A stretch of 64,000 nt of DNA, from NCBI GenBank assembly GCA_021234155.1, contig JAJEKV010000002.1, positions 27,523,299-27,587,298 on the forward strand. Direction: 5' to 3'. The notes under the pieces were generated by a model. The model was given only the letters and a program-made list of their open reading frames with translations. It did not search any database and was not told the origin of the DNA. The position numbers were made by a program, and so were the translations under genes. Origin of the DNA: Isoetes taiwanensis. Its lineage: Eukaryota > Streptophyta > Lycopodiopsida > Isoetales > Isoetaceae. Below are positions 20,501 to 31,302 of this stretch, piece by piece. Position 1 is the stretch's first letter; each line of letters starts with the position of its first letter.

Positions 20501-22530
20501 ACAGCCCAAGGACAAATCAAAATGCAAATAAACTACGATGGAGCAACGAGCCATATACGGCATGCATGAGATACCAGTCAATACGTGCATCAAATGAATA
20601 TGTTGGAACAATACCACAGCATTGAACAAATCTACAGATGTTTCTCCACGCATAAAAAAGAGGCAAACATAATATGGCCCAATGAAAAACTATAGGTTGG
20701 AGCTCACACTGGGTTGAAACCCATATCCAAAGAATCACCCAACTTGAACGAATTAAATGCAAAGAACTGCGTATAGAAAAACTAGGGCCTAAGAGAAAAG
20801 CAGGCCTGCCAAATCATGGAAAAAAGCAAAATCGTCAAATGTATAGGAAGAATGCATGTAGGCCAAAAAATTGGTTTTAAAATCCAATCCAATGCACATA
20901 GAACCGGTGTAGACTATAAAAACACTGCCAAGACTAAACGCATATGTGCCAGAACCCACGTGAGCAGCGGATTTAGGAAAAAAGGGACTCAATGAAGGCG
21001 AAGGAGAAGGAAAATGCAAATTAGACAATTACCTTATGAAAGGATAGGGGCTTAGAAGTGACGTGGCATGCTAATATTGGCTGGGCCGATGAAAGCCCAT
21101 TGAAAAGGCAGCGTGGAGGAGAGGAAAACGCCAATCGGTCATGCACCAGATGCTAAGATCAGACCAAAAAACGTCGGGGGCTGAACTGATGGCGGAGAGC
21201 CTGGGCAAATGAAGAAAAGGAAGAATAAGAAAAGCTGAGGCTGCCATCAATGAAGCAAATGCCGCATGCAGCTCCATCCCGACTCAGTTCTGCGCGATAC
21301 TCAAAAATGAAAAAAAGCCGACCAAAGAAATAAACAAGCGGATCTTCTCCAGTCTCAGGTCCGTCGCATGTGATCCAGGCTGGAAGTTCAACAACTCCAG
21401 GTTGCCCTCTGCAATATAAGAATCCGATTATGGCAGGGAACTAGATGTCTGGGCAGAAAGATGTGAGATATCCGAATTGCTCCAACAAGTCGATCTGATT
21501 CCATTGATCATGAAGAGGTATGGGAGAGAAGCGGCAAGTAGCTAATGGGGTTTGAGGATCTGAAAAATGATCGATAGGGAAAGAGGCAAAGCGAGAAGGC
21601 TAGGCAAATAGGCAAATTGATTTATGTACTAGAACAGAGAGCAGAAGGGAGAAACAAGATGGGAAATCAAGCTACCATGGAGGAACAACAACAAAAAGAG
21701 ATTGGATGCCGATCAATCGAGTGCGATCCGACTACCGAGATCAACCCATCACGATCCCAAGAAGAGTCCCGTGTGTCCAATTCCCTATGCGGTGGGGCCG
21801 GTGATTGCTAACTTAATTGGCCTTGTGACTAAGTGAACCTAAAGAGGCGTAAACTAAGCATGTACTTTGCGGAAAGCATGTGGTGCAACAAATGTCCCTC
21901 TTGTTGGAAAGATTAAAAAGAAACGAAAGCGAGATACATCATACAAACAATCCGATCACCCCGCAGCAGGAAACAAATTGCGTTAGAAATCCATCTATAA
22001 AAGCTTTGTGCATGCCTCGAATTCAAAGGAAAACCACACTCCATAAGTGATAGAACTGCTGTTGGCATGAAGTAAGAGGCTGGACCTGTGCATGCATCGA
22101 ATTTTATGGAAATGCCATACCTCTACCGGACAAACGTCCCATTGAAGAAGAAGAGAAAAACAAAGGATTTGGAAAAGCTAAGAAGCGAGATTGCATGCGG
22201 TTCCAACCACGCTCCCGTCTCAGACGTCCAATCACCTGGCCGAAATCTGACCCAACTGATGGATTGGACATACGAATCGTCGATCCGGATCCCCAAGCGA
22301 TATGGCGTGAATTCTTGAATGCCAATCTGTAAGAAGTTCTAAAAAACAAAAACAACAACATTAAAAAGACAAGCAAGACACAGAGTGATTTGGTAGAAAT
22401 AGGCGAAGCAATCCTGTCTAGAACAGGCCCGCAAAGGGATGTACAACCAGCCGGGAAAAGGATGGGGATAAAGGTGAAGAAGATAACATGAGAGGAAGAG
22501 GAGCAAGATGATGAAGAGAGGAAGCAATGG
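17565..22530. other. A-rich part of the unclassified insert, no gene
   Basis: The plus strand is strongly A-rich and the minus strand T-rich. Hydrophobic minus-strand open frames (up to 251 codons at 19275-20030) have no start context, domain or neighbour supporting a gene. Phrases such as AACCACGTSAATGC, ATGCATATAATGC and CCCCCAAGTTRTC recur irregularly, as if built from old degenerate repeats. Confidence 0.55.
18722..18811. repeat. Tandem 49-bp duplication
   Basis: AAATC-CAAAAAAGCTAGCTAGG-AGCAGAATCG-AAACA occurs at 18722-18760 and 18771-18811 with three transition differences. Local, within the A-rich insert. Confidence 0.85.
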
Positions 22531-22647
22531 ACAAGGAAAGAGATGCTGCATGAAGGGAGGGAAGCCAAGCTACGAGAACGAAGAAAGCTGCTGTGAGAAG
22601 ACGCCGATAACCAGGCGGAAAACGACAATGGCCTAATATAGGCGCTC

Positions 22648-22693
22648 GTCCTTTCCCAGAATGGCGATCCGATGGCTCGGATCGATGGGATTC
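22648..22693. repeat. Hairpin motif H, copy 4 (3' arm cut short)
   Basis: GTCCTTTCCCAGAAT (22648-22662) is followed by the inner stem CGATCCGA/TCGGATCG with a TGGC loop. The 3' outer arm is lost after GGGATTC, where the sequence changes to CTGTTATC. The loss lies about 80 bases from the end of the insert. The 5' flank matches that of copy 3. Confidence 0.65.
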
Positions 22694-22783
22694 CTGTTAT
22701 CATTTTCGTTTGCTTTGCCCTTTTTTATCATTTTCTTCCATGCAAAACCTATATGCAAGCGCTAACCAGGTGTCATTTGAGCC

Positions 22784-22816
22784 AAAATGCCACCACTTAG
22801 GCATGTAATTGCAACA
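22784..22816 (-). repeat. Inner piece of the split Copia 3' LTR
   Basis: AAAATGCCACCACTTAGGCA and the following 13 bases match 27134-27166 with one difference (GCAACA instead of CCAACA). It joins the polypurine tract at 22817. The rest of the LTR is at 10043-10066. Confidence 0.9.
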
Positions 22817-22827
22817 ATCTCCCCCTC
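22817..22827 (-). other. Polypurine tract of the Copia element
   Basis: The minus strand reads GAGGGGGAGAT directly before the 3' LTR, the usual plus-strand primer of LTR retrotransposons. Confidence 0.8.
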
Positions 22828-22831
22828 ATGC

Positions 22832-24439
22832 CTAAGTGGTAATGGTTCCAACTTCTTCTATTCCTAAATCCTTTTGAAATACTCTAAATTTAGACTCTGC
22901 TAACGCTTTTGTAAGAATGTCAGCACACTGTATCTCAGTAGGTCTATACAAGACACTTATTTCTCCATTCTTTACTTGATCACGTACAAAGTGATTATGT
23001 AGCTCAATATGCTTTGTTCTTTCATGTAAAACTGGATTCTTAGTCATGGCAATACAACTTGTACTATCACAATATAATGGTGTTGGCCCCTCTTGACTAA
23101 TTCCTAATTCTGCTAGAAGTCGTCTAAGCCAGACAATTTCTCTAGATGCAAGAGACACCGCTGCATATTCAGCTTCTGCTGTAGAAAGTGCAATAGAGGT
23201 TTGTTTCTTACTTTTCCAAGAGATAGCAGACCCTCCTAGTAAGCAGGCATATCCAGACCTTGATTTACGAGTGTCTTGATCACTTCCCCAATCTGCATCT
23301 GCAAAGCCTTCAAGTAATAAACTTTTCAAACCTATACCATGTTTACGTCTGAATACAAGACCATAGTTCTGAGTGCCTTTCAAAAATCTTAAAATACGTT
23401 TCGCGCATTTCCAGTGGCCTTCACCAGGATTATTTAGAAATTGACTTAACACATTCACTCCATATGAAATATCAGGACGTGTACAAACCCGTCGTATTGA
23501 AGACATCAATAAGCTCTCTATAAAGTCGATTCATCATGGTATGCTCTTCTTCTTTTGTTTTGGGACACATCTCGAGCTGATTCTTTGCCCGGTTACTCTT
23601 TGGAGTATTTCGCATTTGCATTACATCAATCATCCCAAATCTTTTAAGCATGCCTAAAATATTTCTTTTTTGAGTAATAGCTATGAATCCTTTCTCTTTA
23701 TCTCTATGAATTTCCATACCCAATAACTGTTTAAGTTCCCCTAAGTCTGTCATTTGAAATCTTTTATTTAGAATATCTTTGCAATGCTTTAAACAATCAA
23801 TATCGTTAGCAGCCATTACGCAATCATCTACATATACTGCAATTATGCAAAAGTATTCATTTTCCCTATAGATATAGACATTCCCATCCATATTTAATTT
23901 TCCAAACCCATGCGTTTTCAAGTGATTATCGATACATACATACCACTGACGTGGAGCTTGTCTTAGGCCATACACTGCCTTCTGTAATTTCCACACCTTA
24001 TCTCCATCAACTTCATATCCAGGAGGCTGCTCCATATAAATTTCTTCATCAGTGCGCATTCAAAATGTTGTGCTAACATCCATATGATGCAACTCTAAGT
24101 TGTGCATATTAGCAATAGTTATAATTGCTCTGACACTTGTTAATTTAACAATCGGAGAGAAAGTTTCATCATAATCAATACCTTCCTTTTGAGTAAACCC
24201 TTTAAGCCACCGGTCGGCTTTAAATTTCTGAGTTTGTCCATCTGGTCCCTGTTTAATTCTAAAAATCCATTTATTCCCAACAACATTTTACATTGGCGAG
24301 TGCGTGCGACCAGTTTATATGTTCCTGTACGTTCAAAAGAGTTTAATTCTGCATTCATTGCATCTTTCCATTTATCTGAATCCAGACTTTCTATGGCTTC
24401 ACTATAGTTATTCGGGGTATCAATTTCTAACACGGACAT
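22832..24439 (-). pseudogene. Copia reverse transcriptase and RNase H, frameshifted
   Basis: The N-terminal reverse-transcriptase piece (24439-24140) has ESLDSDKWKDAMNAELNSFE and leads to the palm domain (24059-23472). That domain holds VYGLRQAPRQWY and the catalytic YVDD within IIAVYVDDCVMAAND, then LGELKQLLGMEIHRD. After a frame break near 23500 the RNase H domain follows (from about 23490): CTRPDISYGVN, FADADWGSDQDTRKS, SISWKSKKQTSIALSTAEAE-type text (here AISWKSK) and REIVWLRRLL. It ends just before the polypurine tract. Another break lies between 24140 and 24059. Domain content is complete for Copia, but the frame is not. Confidence 0.9.
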
Positions 24440-24460
24440 AAGGCGAGGGGAATTACATTC

Positions 24461-25680
24461 TCACTTTCCTCTGTATCTTAAATTAGCGTTCAATAGTACT
24501 TTTCCTAGTACTTCTTCCGGTCTCATCCCTTCCATATTGTGAAGTATCAAAAGATATCCCTCTTTAAGCAATTCAGCTTCAGTCCTTCTCCTACGTCTTA
24601 TTGTCTCCGGAGCTGGTTCCATTTCGTTATCTGTATGCACAGGCACAGGTACAGGTACAGGCACAGGCACAGGCAACCCTTCCTGTTCAGCTTCTTTTTC
24701 TGCTTGATCGACAATGGTTCTTTCTTCCTCATCATCAAAATAATCTATTGGTTCCCAGTTAACATCTTTATCTGCATCTTTTTCTGCACCTCGATCTTGT
24801 TTGTTAGTACTTAAAAACCGATCTTTGTATAATATATTTTCAAAGAAAACAACATCTCGGCTTACAATTACTGCCCTTTTATTTGGATCATAGAGTCTAT
24901 ACCCTTTTGATTCCTTATCGTATCCAACAAAATATGTTTCTCTACTTCTATCATCCAATTTTGATATATTGCCATCTATTACCTTTGAATATGCTAAACA
25001 ACCAAAAGCTTTGAAGTCTTTTACCGATTGACGTTTGCCTGTCCATAACTCGTCTGGAATCTGACCATTTAAAGCTTTGCTTGAAATTTTATTTTGAACA
25101 TAGAATGCGGTATTTACAGCTTCTGCCCACAAAAACTTTGGAAGACCTGCATGCTTTAACATAGCTCGTGCTGCTTCCATTACCGTTCGATTCTTTCTTT
25201 CAGAGACACCGTTCTGCTGAGGAGTACCGCTGCAAGTTAATTGTCTTTTGATTCCTGTTTCTAAACAAAATCTTTTAAACTCATCTGATAAGTACTCTCC
25301 CCCTCTATCTGATCTTAAACATTTTAGTTTAGCACCTGTTTCACGTTCTACTTCTGCAAGATAAGCTTTAAATGAGTTGAACACCTGACTTTTATGAGTT
25401 AAGAAGTACCACTTAGCTTTTCTTGTATAGTCATCAATAAATGACACAAAATAGTATTTTCCACGAGCACTTCTAACTCTCATAGGCCCACATACATCGG
25501 AATGGACTAGGGCTAATTTTTCATTTACCGTTCACCCTTCATGAGAAAGGGTTTCCTACTTTGTTTGCCCAACATGCATCCATGACCGCAGTGCTTTCCT
25601 CACTATTATCTGTAAAATCTCAGTAAAATCTAGACCATCCAATAACTTGTATTTTCTCATAAACATTATATTTTTTCAAA
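24461..25680 (-). pseudogene. Copia integrase, partly open
   Basis: The longest open piece (25483-24461, 340 codons) has KYYFVSFIDDYTRKAKWYFL, RSDRGGEYLSDEFKRFC, GTPQQNGVSERKNRTVMEAA and FLWAEAVNTAFYVQNK. These are the DDE catalytic core and linker of Copia integrase. The upstream zinc-binding part (WHQRLGHTNLKKY, near 25690-25650) and the first catalytic Asp region (HSDVCGPM) are in other frames and include stops. A run of Pro-Val pairs (about 24640-24675) comes from an ACAGGY hexanucleotide repeat. It lies in the spacer between integrase and reverse transcriptase, which is commonly disordered. Confidence 0.9.
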
Positions 25681-26381
25681 TTTGTGTGGCCTAATCTTTG
25701 ATGCCATAATTCCATTGAGTTTTTCCTTTCCACCTTCACTTAATAAAATGTTTATATTTCTAGGACAAAGCTCAAACCGATTTCCAATTCTTTTTGCATA
25801 TAAAACTATTTTTCCATTATCAAGAACTATGCACATATGCTTGTCAAACAAGACTTTATAATTTTTATCAACTAGATCTTCTATAGAGATTAAGTTTTTT
25901 ATCATCCCTGGTACACACAACACATTATTAATAGTAATAACTTTCCCATTCTCTCCTATGAGTTCTAACACACCACAAGCTTCTACATTTTGATTTTCTC
26001 CATTAGCCATACGCACGCATCTGAGCTTACTAGTTTCAAGATTTCTTAATATCTTTGAACTTTGCATCACGGATTTTTCAGCTCCGAATCTATAACCCGC
26101 GGGGTTAGACACATTTTCATCACATAAATTTGATAAAGCATATGACTTTACCTCCTCCTCAGGAATTTCTTACGATACAGCACCTATGGTTGGCTTTGAA
26201 AAGGTAACACTTCTGGATGCACCTCTACTAGAGGATCCCCTAAAGCTTCCACGTCCTCTTCCTCTTTTTTGTACACATATTGGCGGATGGCCAGCTCCTC
26301 CACAAGCATAGCATGAACGTCCTCCTCGATTTTAGTGCGGTTGGGCTTAATATGCCCTGGCCTCTCCCACAACCATAGCAC
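25681..26381 (-). pseudogene. Copia zinc knuckle and protease region
   Basis: At about 26381-26340 the text WERPGHIKPNRTK is a zinc knuckle (C-x2-C-x4-H-x4-C) with its cysteines lost by mutation or frame. The protease region (26112 downward) has NVEACGVLELIGENGKVITI and LCVPGMIKNLIS, typical of the part after the active-site Asp. The Asp motif itself is not clearly readable near 26170-26130. It leads into the pre-integrase domain. Confidence 0.75.
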
Positions 26382-26469
26382 ATTACATCCTTGCTTCTAC
26401 CTCTTCCTCTCCCAAAATATAAAATACTATCTCCCCTTGATCATAACTCCTTCTAGCTTCTCTTTGTGT

Positions 26470-27076
26470 AATTTCAGTCCTTGCAATACTTATAGCTTCT
26501 TCTTTAGTTCTAGACATAGTGCAATTAAAGATGCAAGATTTTCATCATATCACGACAAATACATCCTGAAATATAAAGTATTTTTGATTGAGCGAAAAAG
26601 GGTGCAGCCCTTCTAAATCCATAAATATTCCGTCCATTTTATCAAATAACTCAACCAAATCGACCACTTTCATATTTCAACATTCTTAATTCTTGTTCCA
26701 ATTTATGTCTCTGTGATGCAGTTAGCTGTTCATATTCATTCAACAAATACTGCCACATATCTCGTGGATCCATGCTATGAATTGAAGCAATAATACCATA
26801 CCCAAGTTTTGAAATAATAATACCTTTTGCTTGAGCTAAATCTCTTGCAGCATCCTTTCCAGCCTTAGCTGATTCCGGCTTTGATGACTCTCCAGCTTCA
26901 TTCTTCATAGAAACCCGCCTTTGCTTCTCCGTTTCTGTGAGAGGACGGACCAAATCCCACAGCCCTTCTGCTTCCAAAGCCTTTTCAACCTTCATCTTCC
27001 ATGCTTGGAAACCAGAACCTCCTTTATATACCTTAACATCAGCAAGTATTGAGGCAGCAATCTTATTAGATGCCAT
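26470..27076 (-). pseudogene. Copia gag, frameshifted
   Basis: It starts at the ATG at 27076, 18 bases beyond the primer binding site, with MASNKIAASILADVKVY. GSGFQAWKMKVEKALEAEGL with WDLV is the UBN2-type gag core that packages element RNA. The first frame stops near 26651. The next frame continues VELFDKMDGIFMDLEG. The start is chosen because it is the first ATG after the primer site and begins the domain. Confidence 0.85.
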
Positions 27077-27094
27077 CTCCCTTTTAGACTCAAA

Positions 27095-27107
27095 GGCTCT
27101 GATACCA
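27095..27107 (-). other. Primer binding site for initiator Met tRNA
   Basis: The minus strand reads TGGTATCAGAGCC two bases after the 5' LTR. This is the standard plant site complementary to the 3' end of initiator methionine tRNA. Confidence 0.9.
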
Positions 27108-27109
27108 GA

Positions 27110-27166
27110 TGTTAGAATCAAAAGCTTTGAGCCAAAATGCCACCACTTAGGCATGTAATTCCAACA
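27110..27166 (-). repeat. Copia 5' LTR, 57 bp
   Basis: On the plus strand it runs from TGTTAGAATC to ATTCCAACA, so on the minus strand it starts TGTTGGAAT and ends TCTAACA (TG...CA). It is bounded by the primer site on one side and target duplication AACTC (27167-27171) on the other. It is much shorter than ordinary Copia LTRs of hundreds of bases. Confidence 0.9.
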
Positions 27167-28089
27167 AACTCATGACTTCAAATATCCATGCATTCAAATA
27201 ATTGTAGTACCAACATGCACTGTCTATTCTCTGCAGGATGTTTAGACAAGTGCAGAAAAGGGGCATGAGCAAAACACTCAAAACAAAAGCATAGGACCAC
27301 AAAATCATTAACTCTATTCTAAGGATAGGTTCCGTGCGTACGAAATTAAATATTTCGACGTATAAAGTCAAAAAATATACGTATTTTATTGTTTAAAACA
27401 TATTTCACGCATTTTCTCTCGGCTAGATTATTGATATTTGCATTTCATATGGAAAGACCATACAATGAAATTCTACATTTATAATATCTGAATTTTAGCC
27501 CATTTAGTGTAAAGGAAAAACCTGGATTTGAATTGCTATATATTTCTATAAGCACTCAGAAAAGAACTCCAACCCATAATAGTGGGACGGACCATAGTTT
27601 GAAGTAAATCTTGGGTGCTCGACCAATGCAAAAAGACTGACAAAGCATAAAAAATGCCGATTGCCTAGAATGGCACCATTTTTGTTCCTATTGACATAGA
27701 ATAATGGTGGCCTTCGTCAATAAGCCCTGCATGATTTACAAGAATTTATTAATGTAACCCATTTGGGCTTACGTCTCCTTGTTGCATTGTCTTGAGACAT
27801 TGCGTAGTTAACTTGCCAAAGCCATTATAGGTGTATCCAGCATGCATGGTATTCCACGAGATGACAACATCACAAGCACAGTACATTTCAATAAGTGTAT
27901 TACCTAGGAGGATATCCGCTCAATCCAACTTTGACTAATCTGTTCATGTATTTCCCTGCTCTGCTGTATGGCTCCTATACTTCCACATGCTTTAATGTTG
28001 AGAAGTACGATTCTTTCTGCCCTTTTTTTTTTTTTTTTTTTTTTTTGAAGAACTGTGTCATCAATATATTAAAAGAATGGTAATGTTAC

Positions 28090-29025
28090 AAAGCAAGTGA
28101 GGAGGAAGGAGAACTGCCCCAAAGAGACAGCGATACCTCGACACTCCACAACAAACTCACAGAAAAACTGCAAACTGCTGTACAAACCGACCATCTACAA
28201 CACCCAAGAAGTCCCGCCAAATGGCAAACTTCCGCTCTACTAATCCCGGGAATACCAGAAAGCTTTGAAATAGCTTGTACCTGAGTCGAGGAATTAGAGA
28301 GGCTGCAGGCTGTTGAATCCCCTGAAAGAGCCACAACCGCCGCCGCTTCCAAATCAGCCACACCAACCAAGCCACGCACAGATGCAAGGCTTGCTGCCGC
28401 AAGAGTGGCCAAGCACCAGGATACACATGAAGCGACAATCTGGCGGCTAGTCAATCTCACCAAAAGCGAGGCCCCGACCCAATCCGGGCAGCACGCAAGT
28501 GAGGGCATAAAACCGAGACAATGCTCCACCGGTCTCATGATAAAGGCCACAACAAGGGCGAGAGGGCTCACACCGCCCTAAAGCCCGACTCACAAGGGCA
28601 TTTACCGATCTGGCCGGTGCACCACCTACCACGTAAGCACCCTAACCTTTGGTGGGGAAGTGAGCTCCATGGCCCGCGTCCAAACCGAAAGTGCCATCGA
28701 GAACCCTGAAGCTGCGAGACCACTTGCGGAAGAGGCGGTGTCATGAATAGCCGACACCCGTGTAACAAGACCGCACAAAACAAAGAAGACACAATATCCT
28801 AATGAACCTTCCAAACCCGCACCACCACATCATCCCGAGGGACTATAGGTATGTGTAGCGGAATACTCCCCTCACTTGTTCCCGAGATAGCCCGGTCCAC
28901 GCCCCTCGGTAGCGAGCTTCGAAAGAACTCCCCGCGAAGCTAAGCCGACCACCCCAATACCAATCCTCCAAGGTGAGCCGGCGGCTTCGCCTCAATGGGC
29001 TCAGGTCGTCGGGTGCCCTTTGGCA
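28090..29025 (-). pseudogene. L1 ORF2 C-terminal part (zf-RVT region)
   Basis: The minus strand gives LTLEDWYWGGRLSFAGSSF, then LTSPPKVRVLTWQVVHRP and the final LVWLIWKRRRLWLFQGIQ and LVERKFAIWRDFLG. This is the order of the C-terminal zinc-binding reverse-transcriptase region of plant L1 elements. Frame changes split it. It runs into the 3' untranslated tail and poly(A). Confidence 0.75.
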
Positions 29026-29034
29026 CCGTTTTTG

Positions 29035-30005
29035 TTTACAATTGTGGCGGAGGCACTGTCTCAGTTGTTTTTGGCTGCAGTGGAGGAGGGGGTGGTGGAT
29101 GGGCTTTGGATGCAGGATGGTAGCCGCCAGTTATTAACCGGTTCCCGATGACACTTTCGACTTCTTCTTTGGCGAAGAGAGGAATACGTGGAATGTGAAG
29201 AATTTTTCTGGATACTTTCTTCTTGGCCTTGGGCATTCTTCTGAATTGGGGTAAATGCTCCGCATTATAGGCCCAGCTGACTCCGCCTTCCCCTTGTTTG
29301 GCTCTATTCCCTTGGAAGGTGCTTCCAGGTAATGTGTGTACTAAGCTGTTGGGTATTCCCTTTGGAGGGGATGTTTCCATGGGGAGGGTGTGGGATGAGA
29401 TTTTCTCGGGGGTTGCGAAAACACCTCAATTGGTGGAAGGGTAGCAAGTTGTCCATGGCGGTAGGTTCACTATTGCCAAGTCGGTGGTTTGTAGCACTCA
29501 TGTGTATCTGACATCTGCGATGTTAGCTCCCGAGGGTAAGATCTGGGGCTTTGAATAAGATTGTTCGAAATTTTGTGTGGGGCGGGGATGATGAAGGGGC
29601 GGTTGTTAAAGTGGCTTGGTGGAAGTGTCTCTGCCCCCGGGAGGATGGGGGCTTGGCCATTCTGGATTTGGCGCTGCATAGTAAGGTGTTGGTCTCCAAG
29701 TTTGTTTGGAGCACTCTGCAGGATGGAGCATCTTCTCCTGGTGCGGCGCTGTTGTTGCAGTCTCTTCGCCATTGTGTGGCATTTGGGAAGCCGTCTGTGC
29801 ATGTGGAGTTGTCCTGGACACTATTGTATGGTCTCCAGCCTTTCCCACATGCATCCCCTTTTCTCACGGGGGTGTTGCGGGGTTGGGATCATGTGCGTGT
29901 GCTCTTCCAGCTAGATTATGCATCAGTTTATCACCACTCTTCTCCTTTCTTGTGGGTTCCTCTACCCCCTGCGCACTTGCCTTTGGCTGCCACTGTGCCA
30001 GGGAC
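29035..30005 (+). pseudogene. L1 reverse transcriptase thumb region, inverted segment
   Basis: The plus strand reads KLLGIPFGGDVSMGRVWDEI, then FTIAKSVVCSTHVYLTSAML, NKIVRNFVWGGDDEG and KCLCPREDGGLAILDLALHS. This is the typical stretch after the catalytic palm of plant L1 reverse transcriptases. It contains several stops. Its orientation is opposite to the LINE parts on both sides. Turning 29035-30005 over would make it collinear with the zf-RVT part. Confidence 0.8.
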
Positions 30006-30009
30006 CACT

Positions 30010-31206
30010 ACGCACTGGAAGAGAAGTGGGCACAGGCTGCAAAGTAGGCAGAGCAACACAGATCTTGGGGACCTGCACAATAGAATGAGCCAAATATACA
30101 CCCAGGCCATTAGCCATAGAAACCAAGAAATCAGGCACCATCAGATCAGGAGGAAGATCCTGAATCTGGAACCTACACGGGATTTTATCCGCTGTCAAAG
30201 AATTGGTGGACATTGCCGGAATATAATATTGATACAACACATATGATTCACCCAAAGTATCCACCCCCCGACTAACCAACTGCCGCATGGAAGACTCAGC
30301 CTCAAACATGATTATGAAGAAATTATTTGGTAGGAATTTCAGAGACTGATACCTGGGCAAACCAATCCGCCTCAGATGTCCAGCAAGCCAAGAGCTAAAC
30401 CTCCTCGTGTCCAATATATAACCCGTGAAGTAGCCCAATGCTCTAAACTAGATTCTCAATGCTCTAAACATGTCTGGTATGATCATATCTATCCATGGAG
30501 TCCCTGGAAGAGCTGCCTGCAGGTCAACAGAGTGATGATCCTCCACAAATTTCAGAGCCTCTTGAACACGGGCAGTCCTACACTCTGGAGCCTTGCGCTT
30601 GATCCAATCTGAAAACCCCGGCCGAGTGATGCGAGCAACAGTGTCATTGCTCCGCCAGGCGGGGCGTACAGGAATTGGGGCTGCCGCCCTGGCACCCTGA
30701 GAGGTATCCAGGGGCAACCCAGGAGGTACATCATCTACATGCACACCATGCCGCACCCTAGAAAAGGGCGCATCACCAGCAAGCGATCCCTTCCCAAGCA
30801 CAGGGAAAGAGGGCATCACAGATCCAGTTTCCAAAGGGGGCATCCTTGATGGAATCAAGACCGGAGTCTCCAAAACACAATCTACTGGGGTCTCAGAATT
30901 ATATTGAGAGGAAGAGCAATCCATATACCTCTCAACAGAAGGGGATTCCAAGAGCTCCCTCATCTCTGCCACCAATTGCATGCCACTTCCTACAGCCCGC
31001 GCCTCTTCATGCATGCCAAGACCCGCGCCCTTCCCCTTTACTAGAGGATTCTTTCTCCTTGCCATCCCCCTTGGCTTCAGCCCCAAGCCATGAGGCTCAA
31101 TCGATCCCCCATTAGCCTGTCTGGCAGGAGCCATGACATCCGAACCAGTCCGGAAATCAGCTGTTTGAGGCAATAAGCCACATGCAAAACAACTGATGCT
31201 ATACAC
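30010..31206 (-). pseudogene. L1 ORF1 (DUF4283-like), partial
   Basis: An open frame of 252 codons (31206-30448) continues, after a frame break, into 30438-30010. The second part has SSWLAGHLRRIGLPRYQSLK, MRQLVSRGVDTLGESYVLY and CRFQIQDLPPDLMVPDFLV. This resembles the DUF4283 domain of plant LINE ORF1 proteins, which bind element RNA. The first part is Pro- and Gly-rich linker. The expected zinc knuckle is not evident. Confidence 0.6.
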
Positions 31207-31302
31207 CTGCGGAAAGAGCTCGGAGCAAGCTTTCCAACGAGCCTTCTTTCTGGTTTTAGGCCATTTTGTTGCATCTTTTTGAATTGTTCAAGAGCGAAAA
31301 GA

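Larger units (their letters stand above)
10067..22775 (-). mobile_element. Unclassified 12.7-kb insert inside the Copia LTR
   Basis: The insert is delimited by TTTGAGCC at 10059-10066 and again at 22776-22783, one copy of which belongs to the interrupted 57-bp LTR. It starts TGGGAATTG and ends GGTGTCA. No long terminal direct or inverted repeats are visible. Without the LINE nested in it (about 13675-17479) it is about 8.9 kb. The plus strand is very A-rich, and long open stretches on the minus strand look compositional rather than coding. It contains recurring hairpins (features at 10566, 10959, 11317, 11541, 12247 and 22648) and dispersed direct repeats (12148-12303 with 22540-22693; 12893-12945 with 17847-17905; 13067-13165 with 17750-17850). 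No transposase or reverse transcriptase of its own was found. A large non-autonomous retroelement is the best guess. Confidence 0.6.
22784..27166 (-). mobile_element. Ty1/Copia retrotransposon with 57-bp LTRs
   Basis: On the minus strand the order is LTR, PBS, gag, zinc knuckle, protease, integrase, reverse transcriptase, RNase H, polypurine tract and LTR. This is the Copia order. Without the nested insert the element is about 4.4 kb (22784-27166 plus 10043-10066). It is flanked by AACTC (10038-10042 and 27167-27171). Blocks B (46987-46991) and C show the empty site. The LTRs differ at one visible base. The polyprotein is broken by several frameshifts and stops, so it is inactive as read. Confidence 0.95.
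28020..31243 (-). mobile_element. L1-type LINE with inverted interior
   Basis: It is bounded by TTCTTTCTG at 28011-28019 and 31244-31252. Block D has a single copy (57998-58006), so this is a clean target duplication. A run of 24 T (28023-28046) is the poly(A) tail of a minus-strand insertion. The order from the 5' side is ORF1 on minus, reverse transcriptase C-terminal half on plus, and zinc-finger C-terminus on minus. The endonuclease and the first half of the reverse transcriptase are missing. It inserted into the PPR pseudogene after the duplication. Confidence 0.9.

Noticed and set aside
24539-24814. Tyr-Arg-His repeat protein on the plus strand
   Set aside because: A shadow of the ACAGGY hexanucleotide in the Copia integrase spacer on the other strand.
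29036-29867. Several minus-strand frames of 65-114 codons
   Set aside because: They are opposite-strand shadows of the plus-strand L1 reverse transcriptase segment.
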